Assembly: GCA_963969595.1 (NCBI GenBank)
Contig: OZ018412.1
Coordinates: forward strand, 12,092,501-12,156,500
DNA from: Neckera pumila
Lineage: Eukaryota > Streptophyta > Bryopsida > Hypnales > Neckeraceae
Length of the DNA: 64,000 nucleotides
Direction: 5' to 3'
Below, in pieces: positions 1 to 10,902 of this stretch. Numbering within the stretch: the stretch's first letter is position 1; the number at the start of each line of letters is the position of its first letter. The notes under the pieces were generated by a model. That model saw only the letters and a program-made list of their open reading frames with translations. It was not told where the DNA came from and did not search any database. The position numbers were made by a program, and so were the translations under genes.

Positions 1-400
1 TATAATGTTTATTACAACATTTCTCCCATTGTGATTGGCATTTTTCAATTCCGTAATTAAATTTTGAACAATTTAGTATTTTGATTCATTCTCTATTAGG
101 TCTACTTACTATTTTTTCCTACATGTTGTGCATTCCCCAATGATGTGAAATTTTTCAAGCATGTGGCCAACTTGTGTACAAAAAAGAATCCAAAGAAGCA
201 CCACCATTTTGGACATTTCTTCATAGAATAGTAAGCTTGTAAAGTGCAGCTACCCTGATTTTTGCAGGATCAAAAAAATGATTTCAATGAATTTGAATGC
301 TTGTCTTGCAATCCATGCAATGGAAATTTCTGAAACTTTTTCCACATATTCTCAAGTCTGCATACGACAAGATCCTACATGAGAATTTTCTTCAATGCTT
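1..400 (+). mobile_element. Family B element, partial copy cut by window edge
   Basis: The first ~390 bases align by eye with the interior of the better-preserved family B copy at 56095-57018 (its part from about 56520 to 56910). Shared landmarks include TTGGACATTT and GTGAAGTGCAGCTACCCTG-like text. The left end lies outside the window and similarity fades after about 390. No reading frame of note. Non-autonomous repeat, assigned by internal comparison only. Confidence 0.6.
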
Positions 401-539
401 GAAAATTTTATGTAGCAATGGAGCGAATTTTAGCCAATTCTGTGAATGCTGGTGCCGAGAGTCCTTCTGGAAGGGTCCCAATTTGCAACTGAATTTAACA
501 AAATTGTTTGCTTGGCTTTGCAAAATGTGTGTTGCAAAC

Positions 540-1000
540 TTGAATGATGTTTGACACCATGCAATTTATGAACTTAAGCTTACCATCTGCAATTTCTTTA
601 TCTGGGGGTGAGAGAACTTACTTGCAGCTTTGGAAATTCAGTGACTCGGAAGAGAAAATTATGTAGTTAGATAACTGATGAGCTGTGCTAGCGGCGTATA
701 AGTTATCGTACATAACCGATTGTACATTTTTCAATCACAACCTTTGATCTACATGATCTAAGGGCATAGGAAGCAAGTTATGAGTTGCAATAAGTAATGG
801 CAATGGTGATGGGTTGCCAATGCGATGGTGCCACATTAGCGTTGAAAAGTCAACAACTGGTTATGTTGATTAGTCAATCAAGGGTTCAGAAATGGTGACA
901 TTGGTTGGAAGTCCCGTAGATGAAAACGTGTATTGTCCATGCAATCTAGAATTTGAGATTCTCTCAGTTTCTATTTTATGTGCATGTTGATTTTTAATAC
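540..1000. other. Gene-free AT-rich stretch
   Basis: I see no coding frame, RNA gene or repeat unit that I can delimit here. It is ordinary AT-rich spacer between the family B fragment and the first family H repeat. Confidence 0.5.
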
Positions 1001-1215
1001 CTCAAATTGAGGTGTTTGTTTTGTTTTATTTTGTTTTGTTTTGTTTGTCTTGTTTGTCTTGTTTGTTTATTTAATAGGTTGAGATTTAAGAAATGATGAG
1101 CTCCTAGCCACGCCATTGGAAAGCTCTTTGCAAGGAGGGGTGCATGGACTTTGTTTCATGGTGTTTGGACCTATGGTGTGAAAGTTATTGAATTTCAAAG
1201 TTTTTATAAATAAAA
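1000..1215 (+). repeat. Family H interspersed repeat, copy 1 (TTTG-rich)
   Basis: A TTTG/TTTTG-rich tract is followed by a GTTGAGATTTAAG segment, then GGAAAGCTCTTTGCAAGGAG and GGACCTATGGTGTGAAAGTT. The same order appears at 3122-3345 (same strand) and inverted at 3400-3620 and 42640-42815. A (TTTG)n version is at 59600-59720. About 200 bp, non-coding. Class unknown. Confidence 0.6.
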
Positions 1216-1435
1216 AAATGGAATTGAATTATCTTTTAATTTGGAAAAATGTAACTTTCACATCACATGTCCAAATGCCACAAACCAAAGCCCTTGCACT
1301 CCGTCATTCATAAGACTTTTAATTTGTATGAAGAACGCAAACTCTCACACCGCAACAAAGATCTTGCACTCCTCTTTTGTTTTGTGGAGTCTGACTCATT
1401 GTAGAAAATATATTGAATTTTGTAGTTTAAAAAAA

Positions 1436-3084
1436 ATCATACTACTAAAATCATAGCTCCCTCTATAATGTCACAAATGCTACCATTAATAATAGGGGCT
1501 CATGCTTGCTATGCTACGCATTTATTGTACCATATATTAGTAAAATTTTGATATATTTGAAAAGAATGCATGATAATGATTTCAATAAGTCTTTGAAATA
1601 ATTAATTTTAATACTTTGTAAAAATATTTTCAATCATGCATATATAAAAATAATATTTTCACACAATATTATATTATAGAAATAGAGTAGTAGTTTGCAA
1701 TCACCTCTGTAATATCACTTTTACAACTTTTATGATTTCAAAATTTTATTGCTACTACAATACTACCAAATGATTTGAAAAATCTATTCAATTGAAGCAA
1801 TTTTGGATTTCACAACAACTAACCCCTAAAGGACCAAGGCCTTTTTTCTGCCAAAAAACTCTCAAAACTGCCATTTCTAGAGCAAAGAGTAAAAAAGTTC
1901 AAAAATTGCGTTTTTTGTACATCTAATTGTAGGATCTTATACCTAACTAGTATGAGAATATGTGAAAAAATTACAGAACTTTTGACCACATAGATTGCTA
2001 GATATCTGCGTTTAAAGTGAAAAAAACAAATTTTTCAGCACATTGTGGGATTAGACTTTTTTATTTTGAACATTTTTAACTTAAATTTTTTGTACTACAG
2101 AGTTTTGAGCTTTAAATCTTTCTAGTGGAGAATTGAGTTGAGAGTCTAGGTCAAAAAAAAGAAATTAAAAAAAACTTAATTTTCATTCTTAAAAAAATTG
2201 TTAAGTACAAGTAGGTACAAGATAGAAGGAAAATCTAAAATATTAATATCTTTTAGATGGAATTAAAATGCACTAATCCCAATGGTGGGATTGTTCTAGT
2301 ACAGAAACCAAACCATGTGGAACTTTTTTTTTTGAAAAATTGCAAAAATTGCAATCCAAAATGAATCCTACAAGTAATTTTTTTCAAGAAGATGCTCTAA
2401 TTGCCCAAAAAACAAGATTGTCTATAATTTTCTCATAAAATATCCAAATGAAATTAATCAAAACTTTCCAAATAAAAAAATATATAATTTATAAGGGAAA
2501 CAAACCAAAAAAAAAAATTAAATTTTTTGCAAAAATTTTTTGTTGCCCCTTCTTCCCTATTTTGAGCTTATTTGGGCATAACTTTTGTTCCTGGGCATCT
2601 ATTGAAAAAAATTACACTCCCACAAAGCTTTTCAATTTTTCTATCTCTAAAAAAAGTTTAAAAAAACTAAAACAAAAATTCAGCCCGTAGGTACCTGCCC
2701 AAAATCCCATTTGTCCCCCAAAGGAACAATGGTCCTTTAAGGGTAAAATTGTTCATGAAGTTTATGAAATTTACAAGTTTTTCTTTTCAATTCACCAAGT
2801 TTTGGGGGTGCCATTGTTCGTAACATTTGAGTCAACTTTTGAATGCATTACAATAAATGTGTATCTTTTACAATATTCACCATTGCATACATTTCATTCA
2901 TCATTCAACTAATTTCTATTGTACATTTCAATACATGCTTACTTATAAACAAAATTATACAAAGATTTTAGTAATTTTATTTGAAGATTTATTGAAATTT
3001 TTGTTCTGCATTTTATCTAATACATAAAAATTCTAATAAAATTCTAATGATGAATGCATAGCATAGCAAGCGCCAACCGCTAGT
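1436..3084 (+). mobile_element. Family G element, copy 1, split by a family A insertion
   Basis: Bases 1436-1822 plus 2744-3084 are, in reverse complement, the same sequence as the uninterrupted copy at 15220-15928. Near the ends both copies carry GCTTGCTATGCTACGCATT-type inverted repeats, which suggests a MITE-like element of roughly 640-730 bp. The break at 1822/2744 holds family A copy A1. No coding capacity. The superfamily is unknown. Confidence 0.75.
1823..2743 (+). mobile_element. Family A element A1 (TTAA-type, non-autonomous)
   Basis: A 921-bp element starts CCCCTAAAGGACCAAGG and ends GGTCCTTTAAGGG, giving short terminal inverted repeats. It is flanked by CTAA (1819-1822) and TAAA (2744-2747). 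The empty site in the other family G copy has TTAA (15550-15553), so a 4-bp target duplication is supported after allowing one or two point changes. A subterminal GTCCCCCAAAGGAAC near-palindrome precedes the right end. Only short chance frames. The flank and CCC-terminus pattern resembles piggyBac-like elements; this is inference. Confidence 0.8.
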
Positions 3085-3121
3085 ACAAACTAAAAATCTA
3101 TAAATTACTTTTTCTTTTCTT

Positions 3122-3620
3122 TTGAGTGTATTAACAATACGGCACACTTGTTTATATATTAAATACTTCAAATTAGGTTGGTTGTTTTGTTTGTTTGATA
3201 TGTTGAGATCTAAAAAGCCAGAGGCATTTGGTAACATTCTTAGTACCACTGGAAAGCTCTTCACAAGGAGGGTGCACATACTTTGTTTTCTGGCATTTGG
3301 ACCTATGGTGTGAAAGTTATTGAATCTCAAAGTGAAAGTTATGGTTTTTCCAAAACAAAAGATAATGTAAATCAATTTTTAATTTAAAAATAGTTCAAAA
3401 ATCCAAAACTTTCATATGATAGATCCAAACATCACAAAACAAAGTTTGTGCTCCCCTCCTCGTGGAGATGGCTTTTCAACAATACCAAAAACACAGTCAA
3501 GGACTCATGGTTTCTTAGATCTCATTGTAACAAATTTAACAAACAAAACAAAACAAAACAAAACAAAACAAAATAAAACAAAAAAAGTAAACCCTAACCC
3601 TGATTTAAGGTACAGATATT
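3122..3620. repeat. Two family H repeats facing each other
   Basis: A plus-strand copy at about 3122-3345 and an inverted copy at about 3400-3620 sit about 60 bp apart, so the pair could fold into a large hairpin. The second carries a simple repeat of AAAAC units at about 3540-3585 and two telomere-like AACCCTA units just after it. Open frames here are fortuitous products of the repeat. Confidence 0.6.
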
Positions 3621-3921
3621 GAATTTCAAAGTTTTAAAAATTCAAAATTTCAAATTTGCATTTAATTTTATTTTGGTTGTGGCAATGGTAAAGGTTCACA
3701 AATATCCTTGAAATTAGAAGGATCTGAACAAGAACAATGCATGTGACCATGATCGAGGCTCTATCCACTTCAACCATATCCTAACCACAGAACAAAATAT
3801 GAATGTAGTTGTAGATAGGATCTGAAAACTCTAATTTGAAAACTTCAAAGTTTATGCCATAGTCTTAAGTCAAGGGATGAATTTGATGGTCTTAGTCTTG
3901 ACTCCAAAAAACTCTAAAGGC

Positions 3922-4089
3922 CATTAGAAGAAATTTCAGGCCTCCAGAGGGCTGCTCCACAGCCCTCTAAGGTACCCCTGAAATTTTCTTTTTTTTGCTC
4001 AAAAACTCGTTTTTCTCCTATTTTTGCCCTGCTGAAACTGCAATAGCAGTGGCACAGGAACCAAAATTTACGAGTAAAATTTTAAAAAA

Positions 4090-4158
<69 letters not shown>

Positions 4159-4335
4159 AATTTTAAAAAAACTATTAAAAATTTAAAAATTTAAAAAATA
4201 AAAATCGCGAAAGCTGATTGCTGCGGGGAGCAGCCTGCTCACCGCAGTAGTCAGTTGGAGTGACAAATCAAGCTTTTAATAGCTTGGTTTGTCAATCCAG
4301 AGCAGCCCTCCGGAGGGCTCACATTTTTTCCAATG
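3922..4335 (+). mobile_element. Family C element C3 (short form)
   Basis: The left end CATTAGAAGAAATTTCAGG and the right end (reverse complement CATTGGAAAAAATG) match the terminal inverted repeats of other C copies. Just inside the ends are GC-rich segments of the GAGGGCTGCTCC type, also shared. About 414 bp, including an internal A-run and (AT)n tract and a self-complementary GCTGATTGCTGCGG region. Non-coding. Confidence 0.65.
4084..4154. repeat. Poly-A followed by (AT)n microsatellite
   Basis: About 24 A residues (4084-4107) run directly into about 24 AT dinucleotides (to 4154), inside family C copy C3. Likely unstable in length and hard to sequence accurately. Confidence 0.95.
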
Positions 4336-4999
4336 CTTTTGGATGACAATAGGAGTTTTGGGAGGGTCAGGGTTTGCAAGTAAACAAAAAAAGGGGGGCT
4401 CAAAATTTTTTTCTTAACATGAAGCAATGGTAATGCTATCATGCTCATGGTTTTTTTGATATGGGAAAATGGGTCTTCTACGGTCATAGGTCAATGGTCA
4501 GAGGTCATAAATTTTACTATTAATAGTAAAAAATTTGATGTATCTCCACTTTTCTTTCTACATATCTCAAAAAAATGCAACTTCTTTTATAGTCGATGCT
4601 CACAGCTTGCAAAGGCTAGAATCACTGCTCCTAAACTTGCATTTTTAGGCTCACAAACTAGCGTTGTTGAGCTTAAGAAAGCCTTATGTTGATTTTTGGT
4701 ACACCTACAATCAATACTTTGAAATCAAATAATTTTATAACTTTTTCATATGGTGTGCAAATAATGCATGCTTAAGTGCGTGGAAATCCTCTTTCACTTG
4801 CCAATAAGATCCTGTAAAATTAAACAATGTTCAATAATAGTAAATATACTTAATTGCTATTAGTATCAATTATAGATGCCTTTACAAAATAGATGCCTTA
4901 TTAAATCATAATCAATTGACTAAGTGAAAGAATTTCTATAGAGCCATAGATGTTTTCATGAATAGTTGACTCATGTCAAGTATTATCTTCTCTAAGACT

Positions 5000-5960
5000 A
5001 TGCACTACAAAAAAATGAGTATTTTATGATTGCAAAAAACATGACTGGAGAAGACTGGCAACTACTCGCAGTCATATTCTTAGAGGCCAATACCTTGGTG
5101 AAAAACATGATTGCAAAATATGACTGCCAGTCATTTTTTGGCCCTATATTATAGGTGTATACTATACTCCTGTTGAGAACACCAAAGTACTTTGTAGGGA
5201 ACGGCACAGAATATGTTTAGGGAACATTGAGTCATATTGCAAGTCATATTCTTGCTAGAGTTGTATTTTGCAGTCATATCTCCATGGTAGTGATATTTTT
5301 TTTCTTTTGAGACAGCCAAGGGAAATTTGGGCAGGCAATCATATTTTTGCCTTAGTAATAATTTGCAGTCCTATTTTTTTGTCAGTCATATTTTGTAGTT
5401 ACATTTTTTTGTTTGTAAGTTCTTTTTGGAGGGGTAGCCCAAAGAAAAGGTGGGCAATCTAAGATGGCCCTCTTGTGTTTTTTGGATATAAGTGTGAATT
5501 TATTTTGTGGATTGCCTATTAAAAAATAAATAAATAAATTTGTATGCTGTGTCCATTATAGAAGTGGCATGTAATAGTTTGGGATGGCACATATTTTTAT
5601 TTATTTTAATTAACTTAAAATTTTCAAACAACTCATGGAAAATTTGAGCGGGGAATATGTTTGAAGAGTGTCAATCATATTTTTGCCTCAGTCATATTTT
5701 GCAATCATAATTTATTGTTAGTCATATTTTATAATCACATTTTTTGGTAGCATTATTTTTTTTTTTGAGGCAGCCCAAGGAAAAGGTGAGCAATCTAAGA
5801 TCTCTTTCTTCTAATTTGGTCAAAGGAGTCATTCTTTTGAATGTAAGTGTGACTTTATTTCATGTCTATTAAAACACATTATTTTTTGTGTGTGCTATGC
5901 CAGCTATAGAACTAGCATCAAATAATTTGTAAAGGCGCATCTTCATATTTTAATTAGTCT
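5000..5960. repeat. Imperfect direct repeat with AGTCATATTTTG motif
   Basis: Two diverged units of roughly 340 bp, about 5310-5620 and 5640-5960, repeat the same order: AATCATATTTTTGCC, AGTCATATTTT, a GGCAGCCCAAGG-like segment, GCAATCTAAGAT, then AAGTGTGA(A/C)TTTATTT. The AGTCATAT motif is also scattered from 5060 onward. No coding frame. Period and limits are by eye. Confidence 0.5.
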
Positions 5961-8560
5961 ATTTAAAACTTCATAGGACTTATAAGGAAAGTAGAGAGGA
6001 ATAAAGCAGTTAACAACAAGAATAATCACATTCTTTTTTAGGATTTAGGGGTAAATTAGAGAAAAATTAAAGCTTATGAACAAACTACAATACCAAGGTA
6101 GGACCAAGTCTAAGAACCCAGGTTAAAAACAAGGCTTGCCTTAATCCATTATTGGAACTTGTTGTAGGGTTGATTGACTGTGATGGATGATACAAATTGA
6201 AAATAAATTAGATTGATTGATAATTTGATACAAAATGAAATCTAATGCATTTAAACTAGTGATGTAGATTGAAGGTTGTGGAGTTAGAAAAAACATTTGA
6301 AGCTTAGGAAAACTCTAATCTAAAGAAGAAAAAAGGAATCTGAGAAAATCCATACCCTAGTGGCCATGGAGCAAGAGTAAGTGAGGGGTGCAATTTGTAT
6401 AGAGAGTCTAAGAGTTTGAAGTAGTATTGCAGGTTCCAAGTTGCCACTTGAAGCTTTGGGCATAGTTAAAACACTAATTTGACCTCCTTATAGAAGTTTG
6501 ACTATATAGTAATCAAAAGAATTTGTTGATTATAACATGTATAGTTGACCAAATGTAAAATAATTAGAAATTAATTAGTAGTAATAGAATTAATTAGTAG
6601 TAATAAAATAAAAGATTGCAATTCTAAAATACTCCCAAAAATAGAGGAAAAAAAGAAAACTTAGAAAATAATTTAGAGAAAGTCAAGGGGGAGAAGTAGA
6701 AGAAATAGATTGAAAAAAAATAATAAGAATATAAGACCATAGATAGAATTTATACAACTTGTTATAAAAGTTGTCATTTAAGTTGTATATACAAAGACAC
6801 AAAAAATGCAACAAAAATGGATCAATGCAAGCCTCTTGATACAATTACAACTACAATACAAATGTTAGAGAATGGGAATGTGGTGGAAACGGATTTCAAG
6901 GCATGTCCTTAAATTTAGCACTTTGCTATTTTTTTGTCATAGAAACCATAGATACATTAGAAATTAAGAGGTTTTAAGTCACACTTCTAAAACTTTACTA
7001 AAATCCAATTTTGAATTCAAGATCACTTAGGTAATTTCTAGAGGTTTCCAATAACATATCACAGTTTTAAAAATAGATTAAAAAATTAAGGAAGACAAAA
7101 TAAGATGAAACTGGATAGTCAAAAGTGTTAGTTTTAGATTAAAAAGTGTAAAAAATTCATCCAATTCAAATTAGAAAGTAATCTTAAAATTTAGGTGGTA
7201 TTTAGAATCCAATCTTGAAAATAAAAACAAATTTAGACTTTTAGACTAGATGAAAATGTGGATGAAGTTTGAAGGATGAATTAGAGACAAAATTTCATCC
7301 ATCCATAATTTTTGCTAAAAAAGCCCATTAGAAAGATTTTCAACTTGGATTTGGAAGTCTGAATTGGCTGAAATCATCTAAAACTACCTCAAACCTCAAA
7401 TTTTTACAGTTTGTATTAGTTTTAGTTAAGATGTGATCCATTTACATTTTATCATTAGGAAATACTTGTTCATTGCTTAGAATGCCAATTGAACAACACT
7501 TAAATATCCAACTTAGAATTCAAAGATCAACAACAAAGAACATGGTTGTGCATGCTTTATCTCAAAGATATTAATAAAATACTTACATTTGTTATGTATT
7601 GAAGTTTGTTTCTTTCTTAAAAGTGTTCTTAGCAATGTCATACAAACCACATTTTTAGAGCCTCTGCAGGCCCTACAAAAGTCACAAAATTATTCATATG
7701 AAGATTGAGGCTTACCGCGCGCTTTTATTTTAATTAAAATATGGTTGTTTGGATGTTTTAACAAGGATATAGACTATAAAAGTTTAATCCCTTTTTTGCT
7801 TCAAAGATGCTTTTAAGTAGTGCCTCTATCAAATACTTTCGCTCTTGCACACTTTGTGCACGGACATAGATACTTTGACAAATGCATGGCATCTATTTAG
7901 ATTTTTTTTTGCCATAATTGTAGGTGCTTAAGGCCTTGCAACTTTCCTTCATGCATTTTGTCGAGTTTTAGTCCCGGGTACGCAATTCCCATAGTCCCAA
8001 ACTATATGACCTTGATTACAATCAATATAATGAATTTAGTCCAATTTCAAGGAATATAATTTGTTTTAATGTAGAAAATTCTTGTATCATTTTCAAAAAG
8101 GAATCCAAAAATGTAATTATATACATGAAATGAATATTTTTTGAAGACAATAACAACATTATAAACCAAATTATATGAGTTATTTCAATACATGTATCAT
8201 GGAATAAGGTATCTAATTTTTTAGGCTGTTTAATAAAAAATTAATTTTAAATAGTGGGAACTTCTTGTATGGAATTTTAGAAACTATGCATAGGTGTTCC
8301 AACTTTTTTCATATACATTGTGAATTTTTCTAATATGTATGCAACCCAACATTTTCTATATTTTCTATTTTTTTAATTTGATCTTCATCAAAGTTTTTGG
8401 TCTTTTTAATTTGATATAATTTACTAAAGTTGTCTTCTAAGCCATTTTAATGCTGATGATCTACGTGAATAATACATGAAGTGCATACTCGAGATTTTGT
8501 GTCAATATATGTATTCACTTTGAATCAAATTTGATTGTTAAAAAAGTTTAGTTGCTTAGT
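5960..8560. other. Gene-free AT-rich stretch
   Basis: No gene, RNA or clearly delimited repeat recognised. All open frames are short and without family resemblance. Confidence 0.5.
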
Positions 8561-8589
8561 ATAGTCATATTTGGTTAGTCTCAAGACAT

Positions 8590-8690
8590 GAGCAAACCAT
8601 ATACAAGACTAGGACAAGTTACATGACTGGAGCAAGTCAGGTGCATGACTAGGACAAGTCATGTATGTATGACTAGCCCCTAATGATGGA
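8590..8690 (+). repeat. Short tandem of CATGACTAGGACAAGT-like units
   Basis: Three to four imperfect copies of a unit like ACTAGGACAAGTCATG lie in about 100 bp. Non-coding. Confidence 0.6.
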
Positions 8691-8699
8691 CCCATGACC

Positions 8700-9360
8700 A
8701 TTGATTTCAAACTTTAGTGTCCATCACTCAATTTGCTACCATTTGCAACTAGATATGTATGAAAAATTTTATTTTTATTTTTCAAAGATGAAAGTACATG
8801 TCTTCTTCACTTCAGAAAAAAACTTAGATATTTTTGAGAAAATTTAATTTTTAAAAGAATTCTTGAAGAAAAAGTGAAGAAAAATCATATTAAATAGAAA
8901 AATATTTCAAAAAATCTGAAAATTTCACCATAAGCGTATATCACAATGACAAACATCAAGGTGTAAACTCAATTTCCATGTCATTCTATAATTAGAACAT
9001 AATAGACATTGAAAGTACACCCAATGTTCAAATTGCAATAAAATATGCAATATTAGGAGTTTTGCAAAATTCAAATTGGAGTAGAAACTAGAATAGATGA
9101 CTTTCATTTTGTTAGTTTGACTCAAACTTAAAAAATATCATTTTTGTGGAGAAATTTCAGATTTAAAGCAAATAACAACAACTTTCCAAAATACTCTAAA
9201 ATAGCAAATTTTGTGATCCTTTTTTTTTAATAGCTTCTCATTTCCATGAAGACAAAAATTGGAAAGAGTACAAACTCAATTGGATACTCTTCATAACCCA
9301 ATGTGAAAGGTCAACAAAGAGAAGGAGGATGAAAAAATCCTTTTGAACTCTCTTGGCTCA
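8700..9360. other. Gene-free AT-rich stretch
   Basis: Nothing recognised. The 66-residue minus-strand frame at 8925-9125 has no family features. Confidence 0.45.
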
Positions 9361-9374
9361 ACAATATTGTCATC

Positions 9375-9406
9375 AGAACGCCACGGAATGGCGTCCGCGG
9401 CGTTCT
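9375..9406. repeat. Small GC-rich inverted repeat
   Basis: AGAACGCC (9375-9382) pairs with GGCGTTCT (9399-9406) around a GC-rich centre in otherwise AT-rich DNA. A palindromic TAGGGTTTTAAAACCCTA follows within about 40 bp. No function assigned. Confidence 0.6.
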
Positions 9407-9555
9407 AGGGCTAGGGCAAGTCACATAATTAGGGTTTTAAAACCCTAGCTGCCACTTCTATGTAGCCACCACTAATTTAGGGTTTAAAAATCCTAGCCGC
9501 CATTTTTTTGGAGCCGCCCCTTTAAAATATAACATTTGGCTATTTTAAAAAAAAA

Positions 9556-10175
9556 AATTATTTCTTGTTGCCTCTTAGGTTTTGTTTCTTGTTTCTTTTT
9601 AGCTCTTGTTATTTGTAGCCTTTTAGTTCTTGTTTCTTGTTAATACCTTTCAGGTCGTGTTTCATTTTGCTTCTAAATTCTTGCTTCTTGTTGCTTATTA
9701 GTTCTTGCCTCTTGTTGCTTCTTAATTCTTGCTTTTTGCTTTTAATTTTCTCTTGTTGCCTCTTAGTTCTTGCTCTTTGCTCTTAGTTTCTTCATATTGT
9801 CTTTTAGTTCTTGTTCTTTGCTCTTAGTTACCTCTTGTTCCCTCTTTAGTTCTTACATTTTTCTTCTTGTTTCTTCTTGTTTCTTTTTTAGTTCTTACTT
9901 TTAATTTCTTATTGTTGTATTTTAATTCATGCTTCTTGTTACTGCTAATTGCATCTTAGTTCTTGCTTTTCCTTCTTATTTGTTGCATTCTCTTGCATCT
10001 TAACTTGTGTTTCATGTTGATTCTTGTTGCATCTTAGTTCTTGCTTTTTTTTTTTTTTTTTTTTTGTACCTTGTTGCATCTTATCTCTTGCTTGTTGTTA
10101 CCTCTAAGTATTTGCCGCCTTTTGCTTCTTATTCCTTCTATTATCATTGTTATTCTTTTTTCTTATTTATTTGTG
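9556..10175 (+). repeat. Degenerate CT-rich minisatellite
   Basis: About 600 bp of many diverged copies of a ~25-30 bp unit like TTGCATCTTAGTTCTTGCTT, one strand almost purine-free. It includes a T-run of about 20 near 10047. The 61-residue frame inside is only a translation of this repeat. Confidence 0.75.
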
Positions 10176-10179
10176 CTTC

Positions 10180-10880
10180 TCTAAAGATATAGTAGTTATG
10201 TCTTTTTCTTATCTTAAACTTGTGCAACATATATGTGTTGCTTTAAATCTTTGAAGGTTGAGCTATATTGTTCATTTCACTCAAAAATGACTCTATTTGT
10301 TTATGTAGGCACCACGCTAGAATGAAATTATTAGAGGCTACTTGCAATATCAAAGAGGCATCCATTGTTGACCTGGATCCATTTATAATCTATAGGGATA
10401 TTATTTCCATTCTTAGCTGTCTAGAACAAACCTAAACAAGTCCAACCTAAACTTGGACTGTATTTTTCAAGGTTGTAACTAATAAGGTTATGACACACAT
10501 CCCAAAGTAGTGAGCAAAAAAACAGTTCTTGATGGATTGGAATTGGAAGAGTCTAGAGATGGGCAATGGGTCCTGAGTACTTTTTGTCTCCCAAAATTCA
10601 CAATAATTTCAACTTTGGGAATAAAATTATGAAACCCAATCCCCATATTTCCTATCTTTCTACATGCAAAAAAATTGCTTCGTCATAAACTGTTCATGAT
10701 CTGCTGGAAAATTCTTTAAAAGATAGACAATGGGTGCTTCTACCTTAGTTAACTTCAAGCATTGGCTCTTCCAAAAGGGACGCTCTGGAAACTAAATCAT
10801 ACCGTCAATTTCGTTAAGCTTGCGATCACAATTTCGCTCTGTAAGTCCATCCAGAGATATCTGTTCATGGTGCATCATCC
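10180..10880. other. Spacer downstream of the O-methyltransferase gene
   Basis: No gene recognised. The last ~100 bp may include the 3' UTR of the minus-strand methyltransferase. Confidence 0.45.
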
Positions 10881-10890
10881 AATACAAGCT

Positions 10891-10896
10891 TTTATT
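10891..10896 (-). terminator. Possible polyadenylation signal of the methyltransferase
   Basis: AATAAA on the minus strand, only a few bases past the stop codon at 10903-10905. It is close to the stop, so a different downstream site may be used. Confidence 0.3.
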
Positions 10897-10902
10897 GCTT
10901 GA

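Noticed and set aside
3590..3605. Telomere repeat (AACCCTAACCCT)
   Set aside because: Only two units inside a family H repeat; too short to be a telomere remnant.
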